A stretch of DNA of 64,000 nucleotides from Patiria miniata (Eukaryota; Echinodermata; Asteroidea; Valvatida; Asterinidae): the NCBI RefSeq assembly GCF_015706575.1, contig NW_024037074.1, positions 30,493,334 to 30,557,333 of the forward strand, in the 5' to 3' direction. A program made the translations under genes and the position numbers. The first letter of the stretch is position 1, and each line of letters begins with the position of its first letter. The notes under the pieces were generated by a model. The model was not told where the DNA came from and did no database searches. It saw nothing but the letters and a program-made list of their open reading frames with translations. This document shows positions 21,216-34,800 of the stretch, piece by piece.

Positions 21216-22980
21216 CATAAGCGAAGACAGTTGCAGGCTTATTTGTGGTGCATTAGAAATGGATAAGTATAGACGCTGACAATAGAGGGCTCATAAACAA
21301 ATTACAAGCCTCGATATTGGATGGTAAGCAATAGTCTGTGCCTTGTTGGGTCTAATTGCCAACATGTACATGTACTTAAACCCCTCAAAATCTACTGAGC
21401 TTATGCACCATGATGAAGAAGTCCACATTTCACTGAAACTGCATTCCATGGCATGCAATATATTACATAGTTACCTCTGATTGGGCTTCCTTTAAAATGT
21501 GTTAGCCCCGTGAGGGTCGAAGATCAAGATCGTACTTTTCACAAAAAGTGACTGCATGTAGCCCTATAGCTTCACCCAGTACATATGAACTATTGGCTTA
21601 CAATGCGGCTTTTGTAGCTTACAATGCTCCGTGAAGTACACGCTGATAAAAAAAAAAATCCACCTGTTTTGTGAACTGCATCCTCAACCTGAACGGTGCA
21701 GACACTACGCACCAGCCTCCATACACACTGTACAAATATAACTAGCGCATAAGTAAAGGCGGAAACGAAATGTAAAAACACTTCACTTCTGACTACAGTC
21801 GAACCATTTTGCGGAATCACACCTTAAATAGTTGTCACACCTTCAGCCACGATGACCCACGCAAGGTTGGTAAATGTTTTTTACCTCTCTTACCGTTTTA
21901 ATGCCGTTAACAAACCGACACTGTATAATTATAGGTATTACTTCATTGCAGTTTCAATCTCTTTGGGCCTGCATTATGATATGGTCAAGAGTTGAACATG
22001 GTTATAAGGAAATTGATGCTGGATTATGAAGTAGGCCTAGCTGTTGGGAATGCAATACATTAGGCCTATTCCTTATGTTTAGTTATAGACGAAGGTTTCT
22101 TTTTAAAAAACAAAAAGCGCCTGCAAAGTTTCTGGGCCCATCTTTCTTAGTGTAAGCCTATGTGTTATATCATTCCAAAATAACTTCTGCAACCTAACAG
22201 TCACTCTCAGTTCTAAACACCCATATTTGTAAATCTGTACAATAGTTTTGTACAAAATGTGATTTCCTACGATTTTTCTAGTTGATGCCTATTCCGAAAA
22301 TTTGGGACTCAATACTGCGTATAAGAGTCCCAGCACTTAAGGTATCTGTAGCGTGCAAAAGTTTGTGTTGCGTAAAAAAAACAGTGTGCTTTAAATATGC
22401 AATCGTCTTACTACAGTTTCCTCAACTTTCCCCGATACTTCTGCCTTGCTAAGTTGCTGTTGTGAGTATTGCATCACCGAAAATTCTATTTTTAATTGAT
22501 TTAAGGTAGCGAATTTCGCAGGCGACATGCTTGCCACCATAGCATTTCGATGTATGTGTTGTTTTGGCGTTGATTAGCCTAATGGCGAGTGACAAAAATG
22601 TCGGTAGTAATTTTGCCCGTTTTTCAGCACTCAAATTCCCAGTCGGGTTGATGCAATGTTTTCTTGATTCTTGCCGCGTTTTCCGTCTTCGTCGTCATTT
22701 TACTAGAACATTTCCCTAAAAAAAAAAAACACTGCACTCCATACACTGCACTCTATACAGGACATTCCTGTTGGGTTCCAACATAACTAATAGATACCGG
22801 TACTTGACAGAAATATGTCAAAACATGTACATTTATTTTGATGGGTACAGAAAAATTGACTTCTCCGATTTGCTAGAATATTAGTCTCAGTTTCGTTTCT
22901 GGATTTTTCAAGCCCAAAATCTATTGATCGTTATTACAGTGCAGTTCAGATCATAATAGCGGGTTCACGCTCTTTATACG
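21215..22980. other. Intergenic spacer between genes A and B
   Basis: About 1.8 kb with no coding frame, RNA gene or repeat that I can support. Confidence 0.5.
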
Positions 22981-23082
22981 AGACGAAGCGAGAGCAGCCA
23001 TTTTTAACAAAAGTACGTTTCCATTGTCCAATATGTAAATTAGGGACAGTCCCAATTTGTTGTTATCGGCCTTTGCAGATAA

Positions 23083-25216
23083 CTAGTGCAGTGCCCGTCT
23101 AAAATGTGCATGTTCGGGAAACGCAAATTGCTTTGCCGCTGGTATAGGTTGCATTCTCTTGCAGAGTTTTGGAGAACTGCTCGTGCAAACAACGCACGCT
23201 ATTCAATGGTGTTGTTTTCACAGGTTGAAGGCACACTTACGTCAAAGTTTGTGCCAAGTTTGAAGTTCAACCACCTACAATGGTCGCTCAGTCGACTTCA
23301 AAAATAATGTGCCCGTGTAGATTCGGAAACATGGTATGCAGTGCTATTCACCCATTGATCCATTAGTATTCACCCATACTGGACAATGTATCGCCCTGCA
23401 ATGCACGTGCGCGTGCCCGTCCTTTTTGCATTGTTTGCGTCATATTGAGCACGCGCGCTTTAGCTTAAACATGACGTAAACAATTGAAAAGAACGGCAGT
23501 GCGTGCGGGTGTTATGTTCTAAGCTATATACTGCCACGTTTGCCTCAGAAAATACTGCTTTTTGCAGCTTTTTCGAGAACCGCTGGTCCAAACAACTTCA
23601 AACTTTGCACTGCACATTCTGTTGTCCCGAAAAATATACCCGCCGATTTTCAACTTCATACGGTGCCCGGTTCTGGAGATAATCGACGGACAGACAGACA
23701 GACAGAGATTCCTGGAATTATAGTAAGACTAGTGCAGGGCCAGTTGAAAATGTGCCTGTTCTGGGGGGGCAAGTTGAAAATGTGCCTGAGCGGGAGGGGC
23801 AAATTGCTTGACCGATGGTAGGTTGCATTCTTGAGTTTTTGAAAACTGCTCGTGCAAACAACGCACGCGATTCAATGGTGTTTTTTTCACAGGTTGAACG
23901 CACACTCACGTCAAAGTTTGTGCCAAGTTTGAAGTTCGACCGCCTACAATGGTCGCTCAGTCGACTGCAAAAATAATGTGCCCGTGCAGCCACCACGTAC
24001 GTGTACATACGGAAACATTGTATGCGGTGCTATTCACCCATACTGGACAATGGTATCGCCCTACAATGCACGTGCGCGTGCCTGTCCTTTTTGCACTGTT
24101 TGCGTCATATGACGTAAACAATTGAAACGAACATCAGTGCGCGGAGTTCTAGGCTATATTCTGGCGCGTTTGCCTCAGAAAATACTACTTTTTTGCAGCT
24201 TTTTTCGAGAACCGCTCGTCCAAACCACTTCAAACTCGACACTGCACATTCTGCTATCCGGAGCAATGCACCCGTCGAAAATGTGCGTGTTCGGAAGGGG
24301 CAGTTGAGAACTGCAGCTCGTACAAACAACGCACATTATTCAATGGTGTGAACGCACACTCGCAAGTTAAACTCACAAAATGTCGTCACCCCCCCCCCCC
24401 GGCACATACTGTGCAGTGATGGTTGCTCAGTTGAGTACAAAATGCATGTGCCCGTGCATGCCACTCACGTATATGTACGTACGAAGACATGGTGTGCAGT
24501 GCTATCGCCCTACAATGTGCCCGTCCTTTTTGCAGGGCCCGTCCAAAAATGCACCTGTTCGTTAGGGGCAATTTCAAAATGCTCATATCATGCAAACAAC
24601 GCACACGATTCAATTGTGTTGTTTTCACAGGTTAAACTCACACTCATAGGTTGAGCGCACTTTGTACATGTCGCCAGGCCATCCCCGGCACTGATATTCA
24701 CCCATACGCCCGTGCAGCTACTCACCTACGTGAGTAAGGTTGCTCAATCCACCGCCTACAATAGTGGTTCAATCGACTGCAAAATGCATGTGCCCGTGCA
24801 GTCATCACGTACGGAAACATATGGTACGCAGTGCTATTCACCCATACTGGACAATGGTATCGCCCTACAATGCACGTGCGCGTGCCCGTCCTTTTTCCAT
24901 TGTTTGCTTCATATTGAGCACGCGCGCTCTTGCTCTAACATGACGTAATCAATTGAAAAGAACAGCAGTGCGCGCAGTGTTCTAGGCTATATTCTGGCGC
25001 GCTAGACCTCAGAAAATACTGCTTTTTTGCAGCTTTTTCAACAACCGCTCGTCCAAACCACTTCAAACTCGGCACTGCACATTCTGCTGTCCCGAGCAAT
25101 GCACCCGCCGATTTTCAACTCCATACGGTGCCCGGTTCTGGAGATAATCGACGGACAGACAGACAGACAGACGGACAGACAGACAGACAGACAGAGATTC
25201 CTTGAATTGTAGTATA
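23083..25216 (+). repeat. Cluster of about four related repeat units with (GACA)n tails
   Basis: Units start near 23,083, 23,735, 24,260 and 24,535. They share 'gtgcaaacaacgcac', 'gtcctttttgca', 'catgacgtaa', 'cctcagaaaatactgctttt' and 'cggttctggagataatcgac'. Units one and four end in tetranucleotide tails (23,690-23,707; 25,151-25,195) followed by 'attcctggaatt' or 'attccttgaatt'. An unclassified, probably non-autonomous element nested in itself. No coding frame. Confidence 0.7.
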
Positions 25217-25706
25217 GATGGTCGGGCATGCATCAGTGGCAGTGCGCAACGAAAATAGCATGACTTGCATGACGTTTCGTGATCGGTTTTTCTCTGTGCG
25301 GGCCTGCATGTATGATAAAAATATGTTGCAAAACACACCCAACAGGAAAAAGTACATGATCTGTCGAAGCATGTTTTACGTTAGCGTTATAGGTTGTAGT
25401 CACGTGGCTTAAGTCCACATTTGGAAAATATTGTAACCGACTAGTCCAAAGCCCAAGACCTTGACGAAGTGCATCCTATGAAATCAGAGACGCACTTTTG
25501 CCATGGAGCAATCCTTCAAATTCCTCCACTTTGGCAAAGAGGATTTAGAAGGTTTCGGGCGGTTAATTTAGGTTAATATGCCAGATTAGTCAAAACACAG
25601 TCCAGTAAATCTTTGAGAAATTCAATTACCTAGAATCAAGTAATTACAACTCATTACTAAGTAAATAGGGTTATTCTGATGGTTTTTTTAATTTTCCCAA
25701 TTCCAG
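25216..25706 (+). other. Sequence before gene B exon 1
   Basis: About 490 bases with no recognisable exon carrying the start codon. Mixed composition. The promoter and ATG exon of gene B could lie here or in or beyond the repeat cluster. Confidence 0.4.
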
Positions 25707-25840
25707 GCTACTTTTGTGTTCCCGTTCAGCTGTGTTGTTGGCACTTTTGTACCTGGCTGTCTTCTTCAGCGACTTCCAACATGCAGCAGCAGTCAAGCTT
25801 GACAGAACGAGCAGCTGCTGGGAGACTAGCAATATTCGTT
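25707..25840 (+). CDS. Gene B exon 1 (signal peptide)
   Basis: Acceptor 'attccag', donor T|gtaaga. In the frame joined to exon 2 it reads LLLCSRSAVLLALLYLAVFF then SDFQHAAAVKLD, a hydrophobic core with small residues near a likely signal-peptidase site. No in-frame ATG, so the start codon is in an upstream exon. Confidence 0.75.
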
Positions 25841-28800
25841 GTAAGAAAAGTTTAATTATTCATTTTGGTCAATAACCAATCACGTGGCTGGTTATAATCT
25901 GCCTGAAGTTTATAGAACACATAAACATGCGCGCAGTAACAATACCGTGCTTCTCACGCCGACTATTACTTGCTTGAGAATCACTGATATGTACAGCGTG
26001 TGTCAATAAAAACGCAGGATTCAAAGCGATTTTTTTTCTGAGAAAATTATGCTACTGGTGTGCCTAATTTGTTAAGGATTTGATTGTCCATAATTTCATC
26101 TTTGACAAGATTTTTGTTTGGTGGAATTTGGACTTTTGGTTCAAAAGTTATGACAAGTTTTGTGAAGCCCTTCTGAAGCGGGTTGGTCTGATTCAATGAC
26201 CTTAACACGACCAGTTCAATGCAGGTATGCATTGAAGACAATTAAAGCAGAACAAAACTTTCTTTGAAACAACTGATGATAAGTATCACTTAAATTTAAT
26301 AACTGGACTATCATTGTTTCAAAGCATCATGAATTATTGACTAATAACATTGATTGTGGACTAAAGGATTATGTAAGCCTAATCCTGCCACACATGTCCT
26401 TCTTTGTGATCCACAAATACTTTCACCTGTACTGAATTCAAACCTTTCATTAGGTATGTGTGATTTCACAAATCAGACCAGCTTGGAATTTATAACCCTT
26501 CTTCAATGTACTCTATCTCTAGACAGGATTGTCCAAATGAGATGGGATAAAAAGCATAGTGAAGAGAAAGGAAAGGTACTTTGAAAAGAGGGTTAACATT
26601 ATGATGAATAGGGGTGGTTTATATTCTTAATATTTTTGTTTCTAATCCTGCGTTTTTATTGACACACGCTGTATATTGAGAAATGCTGGGCACACCACTC
26701 ACTATTGCACGCACCATACCAATGCCCTGAACATCCAGTTAAATGGTGGCAAAAGTTTTATTGAAAATATATCGTTACTACTTGCTATTGTTTTATTATG
26801 TAAAAGTATTCAAAATGTGGAGTGCTATATAGAAAACACTATGAGAAAGTGAGGACTTCCTTTCAGTGTGATTGACAACATCATGCATGTGGTGATCAGC
26901 CTGTTGATCTATTACAAAATAGGGAATTATTAATGAATAGAAAAACAAATAATGATTATGTGCTTTTTGCCTAAACGAAATTCAATCTGTTTACATCTCT
27001 TTCTGTAGGGGCATTGAGTTCATTGGCCTGAATGCATCAACTTGTGCAAGTCTGGTTTGAAATAATGTCATATTTTTTTTGTCAATTTCCCAATCAGTTT
27101 TGGATGCCACAAGTGAGGCCAGTACCCCATCTGGCCAGCCAGCCTACCGTATCCTCAATAAGATTGATGAGAACGTCTACATCGGGGGCAATGAAACACT
27201 CAGAAGGGTTTTCCTTGCAAACAACAAAGTGGCAATGGAGAAGGTAGGATATTTTCATTAGGTTTATATTGTCTGCCCTGATAGCAAGAAATGTGTTTTT
27301 TTCATGAAAAAAGTTTCAGAATGTGATCAACATTAGTAAGGGTACAGGAAGTGAAACAAAGGAGTGTAGTAATGAAGACAAATCATTAATTGGTTCCTTT
27401 AAAATAGACTCAAGGCGAGTACTAACTATGGGTTGCTGCTAATGGGTCAGGTTTGGACAATGGAATAAGACGAAACAATGGATTGGTTTGTTTCTTGTCT
27501 AAATACTCTCATTTCTTTTCCCACTTAGATTGATACGCTGGCAACAATGGAACCCCCAGACCTTATCATAACCTGCGCAACGAAAAATCCAACTACTCAA
27601 GAGGTGAGCTGAAACTAAGTTAGGGCTCAGTGAGCAAAATATATTCAAATATTCGATAAGCAACAAAATGTCTAAATAGTTGGGGGGTTTTCTGATTTCG
27701 AATATAATATGAAAAAAAGTAATGGTCTCGTGGAGATAATGTAAAAATGCATAAGTTGCGTAGGTTTATCGTTTGTGGAATGCCACACTTTAAAGGCAAG
27801 CCACTGAGTAGGACAAATGTCAACCACCAACTACCTCTTGTTTTGAATATCTTTATTAATTTGCGATAAGCGCATAGAGGTGCATGTAAAATCCCATGCA
27901 GCAAGTTTTAGAGAGTGCCATATCAGTCCATTTTACACTCTAAAAAGTCCCGGGTCAGAATTGACCCGGAAAAGGGTCATGTGAGGCCTGGCCCTTTTTC
28001 GGGTCAAAAATGACATCTTTCTTGGTGACTCGTTTTCGGGTTATTTTGACCGGGAAATGGGTCATTTTTGACCCGGAAAAGGATCAGGCCCCACATGACC
28101 CTTTTTCGGGTCAAATCCGACCCGGGACTTTTTAAGAGTGTAATTATCAGATCCAGTTCGATCAAGTTCAAGTTGGAAAATAAAATACTGAAATATTTGA
28201 AATGAACATCCCTAGTATAAGTATTTTATTTTACAAGCTTTGTATTCATTTCTTCCATATGACACAAACAAATACAAGGCATTGTCGGTCTAATCAGACC
28301 AATAATTACAAGGAAAAGCAAGGAAGAAATTTCAAGGCTTTGCTCCAATTCTTACATTCATTTATTCGCAAACCTATACAGATTGTCTGTAGGAACTTCA
28401 TACGTATTGCAGAACAAACTAGTTCCGGTGATCTCCTGGTGTGTGGCACTAATGCAGAAAGTAGGCTGTGTTACCGGGTAGGTATCGTGATTTATATCAT
28501 CCCTTTGGAATACACTGTTTAAGTAGGGCCTCCCGCCCCGTCGGGAATGGGAACTACAAACTTTGTTTCAATGACACCACATCTTTTTAAACGTTTGGGG
28601 CTAATTTGTCAGTTCCAGTTTGGGGCAGAATGTATTAATTTCAGAAAGCGCACAATTACATGTTAGGGATAATGGGACCAGGCAAGTCCGTCAGTAGAAG
28701 TCTCAGATTACTACGTCTTATCCTTCAAGCAGTATGCTATACAGGGTGAGTAAAAAAAAAAAAACAACCCAAATGTCGGGACTATTGTTTTATTGAAGCT

Positions 28801-31800
28801 CTGCATGTAGCACTTTTAAAATCAGCCATGCGCGTCGGCAAAAAGAGAAAGTTGGGTTTTTTTTCACTAAAAGATGATGTCTCAAAACCGCCAAACTCAC
28901 TGGTTTGACTGGAATCCTGCTGCTGCACAATTTTAACGTGTTTTAGATGGGGTTATGATCGAGAATAAGCTTTATGTGGCTTCTCTGGACTCCCATATAT
29001 TTGCACTAAGTTTAGTTGGGCACCATTTGCAGACATCAGCCGACATTTGAAGCAAAACAAAACAGGTCAAAAAAAAGCCGTGTCGCCGCACCACTTTTTG
29101 GGCAAGCTCCATATCAGAAACCGGAGACTTTTGTTTGGACTAATGTGTTTTTGATGCTATCAGTTATGATCAGAGTGACATTTCTGCACACTGTTTACAG
29201 GTTGCTTTGAACATACCCGGACAGGCTGAGGATTTGCACACCAAACTTATGTGGTACTGATTAGTTAGATTAGATTTTTATGTTTTGTTTTACTTTGTTT
29301 TGGGTTTTTTTTCACAGTGCCCAAACGCCGCTCTAGCTGAGTGCACTCAATTAACTACAAATTATACAACACTGGCTGTGGTTCCTCAACAATACAATAT
29401 TAATGCAGCGGCAGCTATATTCAGTAAGTATCCCTCATTTTAACTGATGGTACAGGTATCGCTGAAAAAAACACTAAGCAAAAAGCAAAATTACTAACAG
29501 TGAAATCTTCTAGTTTAAAGATATGTATTGTACTGAACCTAATATGAGTGATTTCCACGAGAAACAAGAAGACTGACTTGCTGTAGCTGACGTTTATCGG
29601 AATTACTATCAAAAGCAGCAATACGTACAATTAACTGCACCAACTACTTGTTGGCATGGTTTTCCACCATAGTTTTGTTTTGTTTTATTTCAGAGAGTGG
29701 CAGTGGGGATATGCTCTATGGTGGGGGTGCAGCAGAAAACACCTTCAGCAGATTTTCTGTAAACGCAGATTTAAGCGCCACTAATCCCATCAATTTTGAG
29801 CTAGATACAGTCACTGTCGGAGAAGGGTTTATCAAGGGTAAGTTGGACAGACACAGATGAAGTTTTGTACCCATGCACAAACGACATCAGTAAAATAGAT
29901 GCATGTACAAAAACCAATTGCCCAGTACAAGGTATTGATGCAAAGTGTACAATTACTCATTGACAACACCAAGTTCTATTTTACATAATTTGTTTTAATA
30001 AAGTTGCCTGCTCATTATGCGGTTTTCATTTATATGCAGTGCTTGCATGTTTCCTAGGTTTAAACTGGTATGCCCTCTGCTGTGTTTTACATCACCCGCT
30101 TCAACAACCTCACTAATGACATGATTTCATGGATCCCTAACGATATTTAAACAAGGGGAAATTTTCAGGATAAGAGCACCATATGATAATGACTTCTGTA
30201 TGTGTTCCAGAAACTATGTCCTGAAACATGGCCATTTTTGTCGCATTTATGTGGTACCCACTTACGATCATGTCTTTGCCCAATACAAGAGTCACCAAAG
30301 CATTCAGTTTCTCTTCTTTTTTTGCTCTACATTAATTTTATATCTGTGTTTTTTCCTCGTACGCTGACAGAACCAACCTTTATAGGGAGACCCTTTGATT
30401 ACACACACGTTGATGGTAACGAGTACGTGTTCCTGATCTACCGTGAAACTGCACTTGAGTATACCGCTGGACCCAAAGTGTACCCACGTATAGCCAGAGT
30501 GTGCAAGGTACGTACTTTTATAATGAGAGACAAACAGCTGGAGCCAATGTCGTGCCCATCTATGGTATCTTAGCATGAACTGACGGATAACATATATTTC
30601 CCCTCGATGGGATGCTAGTCCATCTCCCGTAAGTCCTCAGTTAATGCTGATACGAATTTAGAGGGAAGTGGGTTTGAAGTGGCCTGCCCAAGGACACGAT
30701 TATGACCAGCACTGGGGTTCAAAGTCCTTATCCTCAGATCATTAGTCCCAAACCGAAATCGGGCAACAAGTCCCCCTACTTGCGGGGGGGGGGTGAGTAA
30801 ACCCCATATTTCCTATCTGCTGTCCCAAATAATCCCAGAAATATATGGGCGACAAAAATAAGCTTGGAATATGCCATGGTTCACAAATTGCCTGTCAATT
30901 GTCAGCTACATGTAAGACTATATTATTTCCTTCAAGTTTATTTTCAGCCTGCCTGCACTTAAACTAAAGTTGTATTTACCGCGTCTTAGGCGTGCCCCCC
31001 CCCCCAAAAAAAATGGGTTCCAGTTTCTGATTAAATCTTCATATGGAATGGCAAGCACATTTCCTAGAATAACAAGCAATATGTGTGATGTTACTCTTTC
31101 AGTTGATATAGTTGGTGTCTTGGTTTTCTTGATGAAGCTTTGATAAAATAGTCACTAAATTTGAACATCAAGTTTTCTATGGCGTTTGTTATGGAGAACA
31201 GCAGGCGTTGCGAATAGAAGCTGGACGTATTCCAAGTGAAACATTCGTAATATTTCAATAGTCGTTAATTGTTATTGAATCATGGTCCGTGGTATTTAAA
31301 CATCTTTTTATTCCTAAATCTTTTCATATGCTAACTGTGACATCGGGGGAAAAAACGGGGAAAAAGGTCAGCCAAAAGCTTCAGTTGGGAATTATTCCCC
31401 AATTCCCACCTTGTCCACTTGCATGTTTCACCACGTATAGAATGATACAGGAGGCACCGTCAACACAAAGAAGTTTGTCACCTTCATCAAGGCTCGTTTG
31501 GAATGCTCCGTGCCCCATGGTGATGAGCCGGCATTTGAATATGATTATATTCGTAAGTCATACTTATTACCAATGCTATAATAGGGCGACTTTCCCATAG
31601 ACTTGTGCACAAACTTAAAATGTCACCTAACCCACATTTACCTTATCCTGCCTCCACGAAATGTTTTGGAACACGAGGAATCGATCTAGACGGTTTGCAA
31701 AAGTGAAATTCCTTGTCCTTAGGGTCGTTTTAAAAATAGGGCGACACCAATTTGTCACCCCAATAAGGCCTGTCGCCCTAAAGCAGACGCGATTAGCAAA

Positions 31801-34800
31801 ACCTGTCGCCCATTTATAATATTTTGTAGTTGTATTCACATTAATAATCTCATTTCTTATTAGTTCCAGAGAACGATACCTTGCTTTCTATTAGCTATAA
31901 CTTAAAAAGAAACGCAAACAAAACTATCAGATTTTATGAGAGTAGATTAGATTAAACGTTATTATCCCTCACGAGGGAAATTAAAATGGCCTTGACAGAG
32001 AAACGGGTTATAAACTACTACACTACTACATATATACACATATTTCATGACGTTGATGAGTATCCATGTTGCTGTTTGGATATTGGACATTGGATATGCA
32101 CATTGCTTTGCATATTGAATGTCCATATTTTATTTGGATATTGGACATTGGACATTCACATTCGTTTATACAGGGCATGTCCATGTTGCTGTTTGGATAT
32201 TGCACATTGGATATGCACATTGGTTTGCATATTGAATGTCCATATTTTATTTGGATATTGGGCATTGGACATTCACATTCGTTTATACAGGGAGTGTCCA
32301 TGTTGCTGTTTGGATATTGGACATTGGATATGCATATTGCTTTGCTTATTGAATGTCCATATTTTATTTGGATATTGGACATTGGACATTCACATTCGTT
32401 TCTACAGGGAATGTTCATGTTGCTGTTTGGGTATTGCACATTGGATATGCACATTGGTTAGTGTAGTGAATGTCCATATTTTATTTGGATATTGGACATT
32501 GGACATTCACATTCGTTTATACAGGGCATGTCCATGTTGCTGTTTGGATATTGCACATTGGATATGCACATTGGTTTGCATATTGAATGTCCATATTTTA
32601 TTTGGATATTGGGCATTGGACATTCACATTCGTTTATACAGGGAGTGTCCATGTTGCTGTTTGGATATTGGACATTGGATATGCATATTGCTTTGCTTAT
32701 TGAATGTCCATATTTTATTTGGATATTGGACATTGGACATTCACATTCGTTTCTACAGGGAATGTTCATGTTGCTGTTTGGGTATTGCACATTGGATATG
32801 CACATTGGTTAGTGTAGTGAATGTCCATATTTTATTTGGATATTGGGCATTGGACATTCACATTCGTTTGTACAGGGAATGTCCATGTTGCTGTTTGGAT
32901 ATTGGATATGCACATTGATTTGTATAGTGAATGTCCATATTTTATTTGGATATTGGACATTCACATTCGTTTGTACGCAGGGAATGTCCATATTTTTTAA
33001 ACTCCAGGAGGAGGCGAAATTGAGATGCCCCCCCCCCCCCCCGCCGTGAATCGCACTGTTGGATCCCACCAGACGCTCTTCTCTGTTTGTCTGGTGATAT
33101 ATACACGGACATTGAAAATGCCCATACGTTTCTACAGCGAAAGTCCATATTTTATTTGGATATTGGCCATTGAATATGCACGTAGGTTTCTTCAGCGAAT
33201 GTCCATATGTTATTTGGAGATTGGAACATCACAAGGGTGTATACAGCGAATGTTTTATGGGTACCAGTTCCCCCCCCCCCCCCGCACTATTTGATTTTAC
33301 GGAGGCCAAGTGTCCAGTTTTAAAAAAAAGTTGACATTTCAGCACGGATGTGCCAAAAATATAATGCTGGATATATACAATGCCTCACCGACAAAAGATG
33401 CATTTTACTGAGCAAGTGCCCCTTTTGGTGATGCCCCCTCCCCCCCTTTTTGAAAACCCTTCCGTCGCCGCTGCTCCTCCCGGACTTTAAAAATGTGGAC
33501 ATTCGGTATACAAACCTATTGGGCTATCCAATGTCCAATATCCATGTAAAACATGGACATTCGTCATACAAAACCATAGGTATTTCCAATGTCTGTGTAT
33601 CACCAGACAAACGGAGCAGGGCGGCTGGTGAGATCCGATGGTGCGATTCACGGCAGGGGGCATCTCAATTACGCCTCCTCTAGGAGTTAAACAAAAATAT
33701 GGACATTTGCTGTACAAACATATGGGCATTTCAAATGTCCGTGTATTACCAGACAAACTTAGCAGCGCCTCTTGTTGGAGTCGTCGACGCGATTTAAGGC
33801 AGCCAGGGGGCATCACAATGACGCCTTTTTATGGACTTTGAAAATGTGGACATTCGCTATACAAACCTATTGCACTGTCCAATGTCCAGTATCCAAGTAA
33901 AACATGGACATTCGCCATACAAAAACATGGGCATTTCCAATGTCCCTTTATTACCAGACAAACGGAGCAGGGTGTCTGGTGGGATCCGACGGTGCGATTC
34001 ACGGCAGGGGGCATCTCAATTACGCCTCCTCCCGGAGTTAAAAAATTATGGACATTTGCTGTACAAACATATGGGCATTTCAAATGTCCATGTATTACAA
34101 GACAAACTTAGCAGCGCGTATTGTGGAAATCCTTGGCCGGCGCGATTTACAGCAGGGTGGTCATAACAATGACGCCTTTTTATGGACTTTAAAATGTGGA
34201 CATTCGCTATACAAACCTATTGGACTGTCCAATGTCCAGTATCCAAGTAAAACATGGACATTCGCCATACAAAGACAAGGGCATTTCCAATGTCCCAATG
34301 TGAGCAGGGTGTCTGGTGGGATCCGACAGTGCGATTCACAGCAGGGGGAGGGGAATCTCAATAACGCCTTCTCTCGGAGTATAAAAATTTGGACATTCGC
34401 TGTACAAACCTATGTGAATGTCCAATGTCCAATATCCAAATAAAATATTGACATTCAATATACAAACCAATGTGCATAGCCAATGTCCAATGTCCAAACA
34501 GCAAGATGGACATTCCCTGTACAAACGAATGTGAATGTCCAATGTCCAATATCCAAATAAAATATGGACATTCAATATACAAACCAATGTGCATATCCAA
34601 TGTGCAATATCCAAACAGCAACATGGACATTCCCTGTACAAACGAATGTGAATGTCCAATGTCCAATATCAAACTTACTTTATTGTCTTCGTTCCAGTTG
34701 CTCATTGTACCATTTGATAGCTGCTGGAACGATTGAAATGCCGTATCGCTGTGTCCTGATCCTTCATTGTAAAAAAGGAGTTATACTTTTGTAGTTGGTT

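Noticed and set aside
31986..32918. 310-codon + strand frame and several overlapping frames on both strands
   Set aside because: They are made by the 117-bp minisatellite, whose unit is a multiple of three; no start context, splice or domain.
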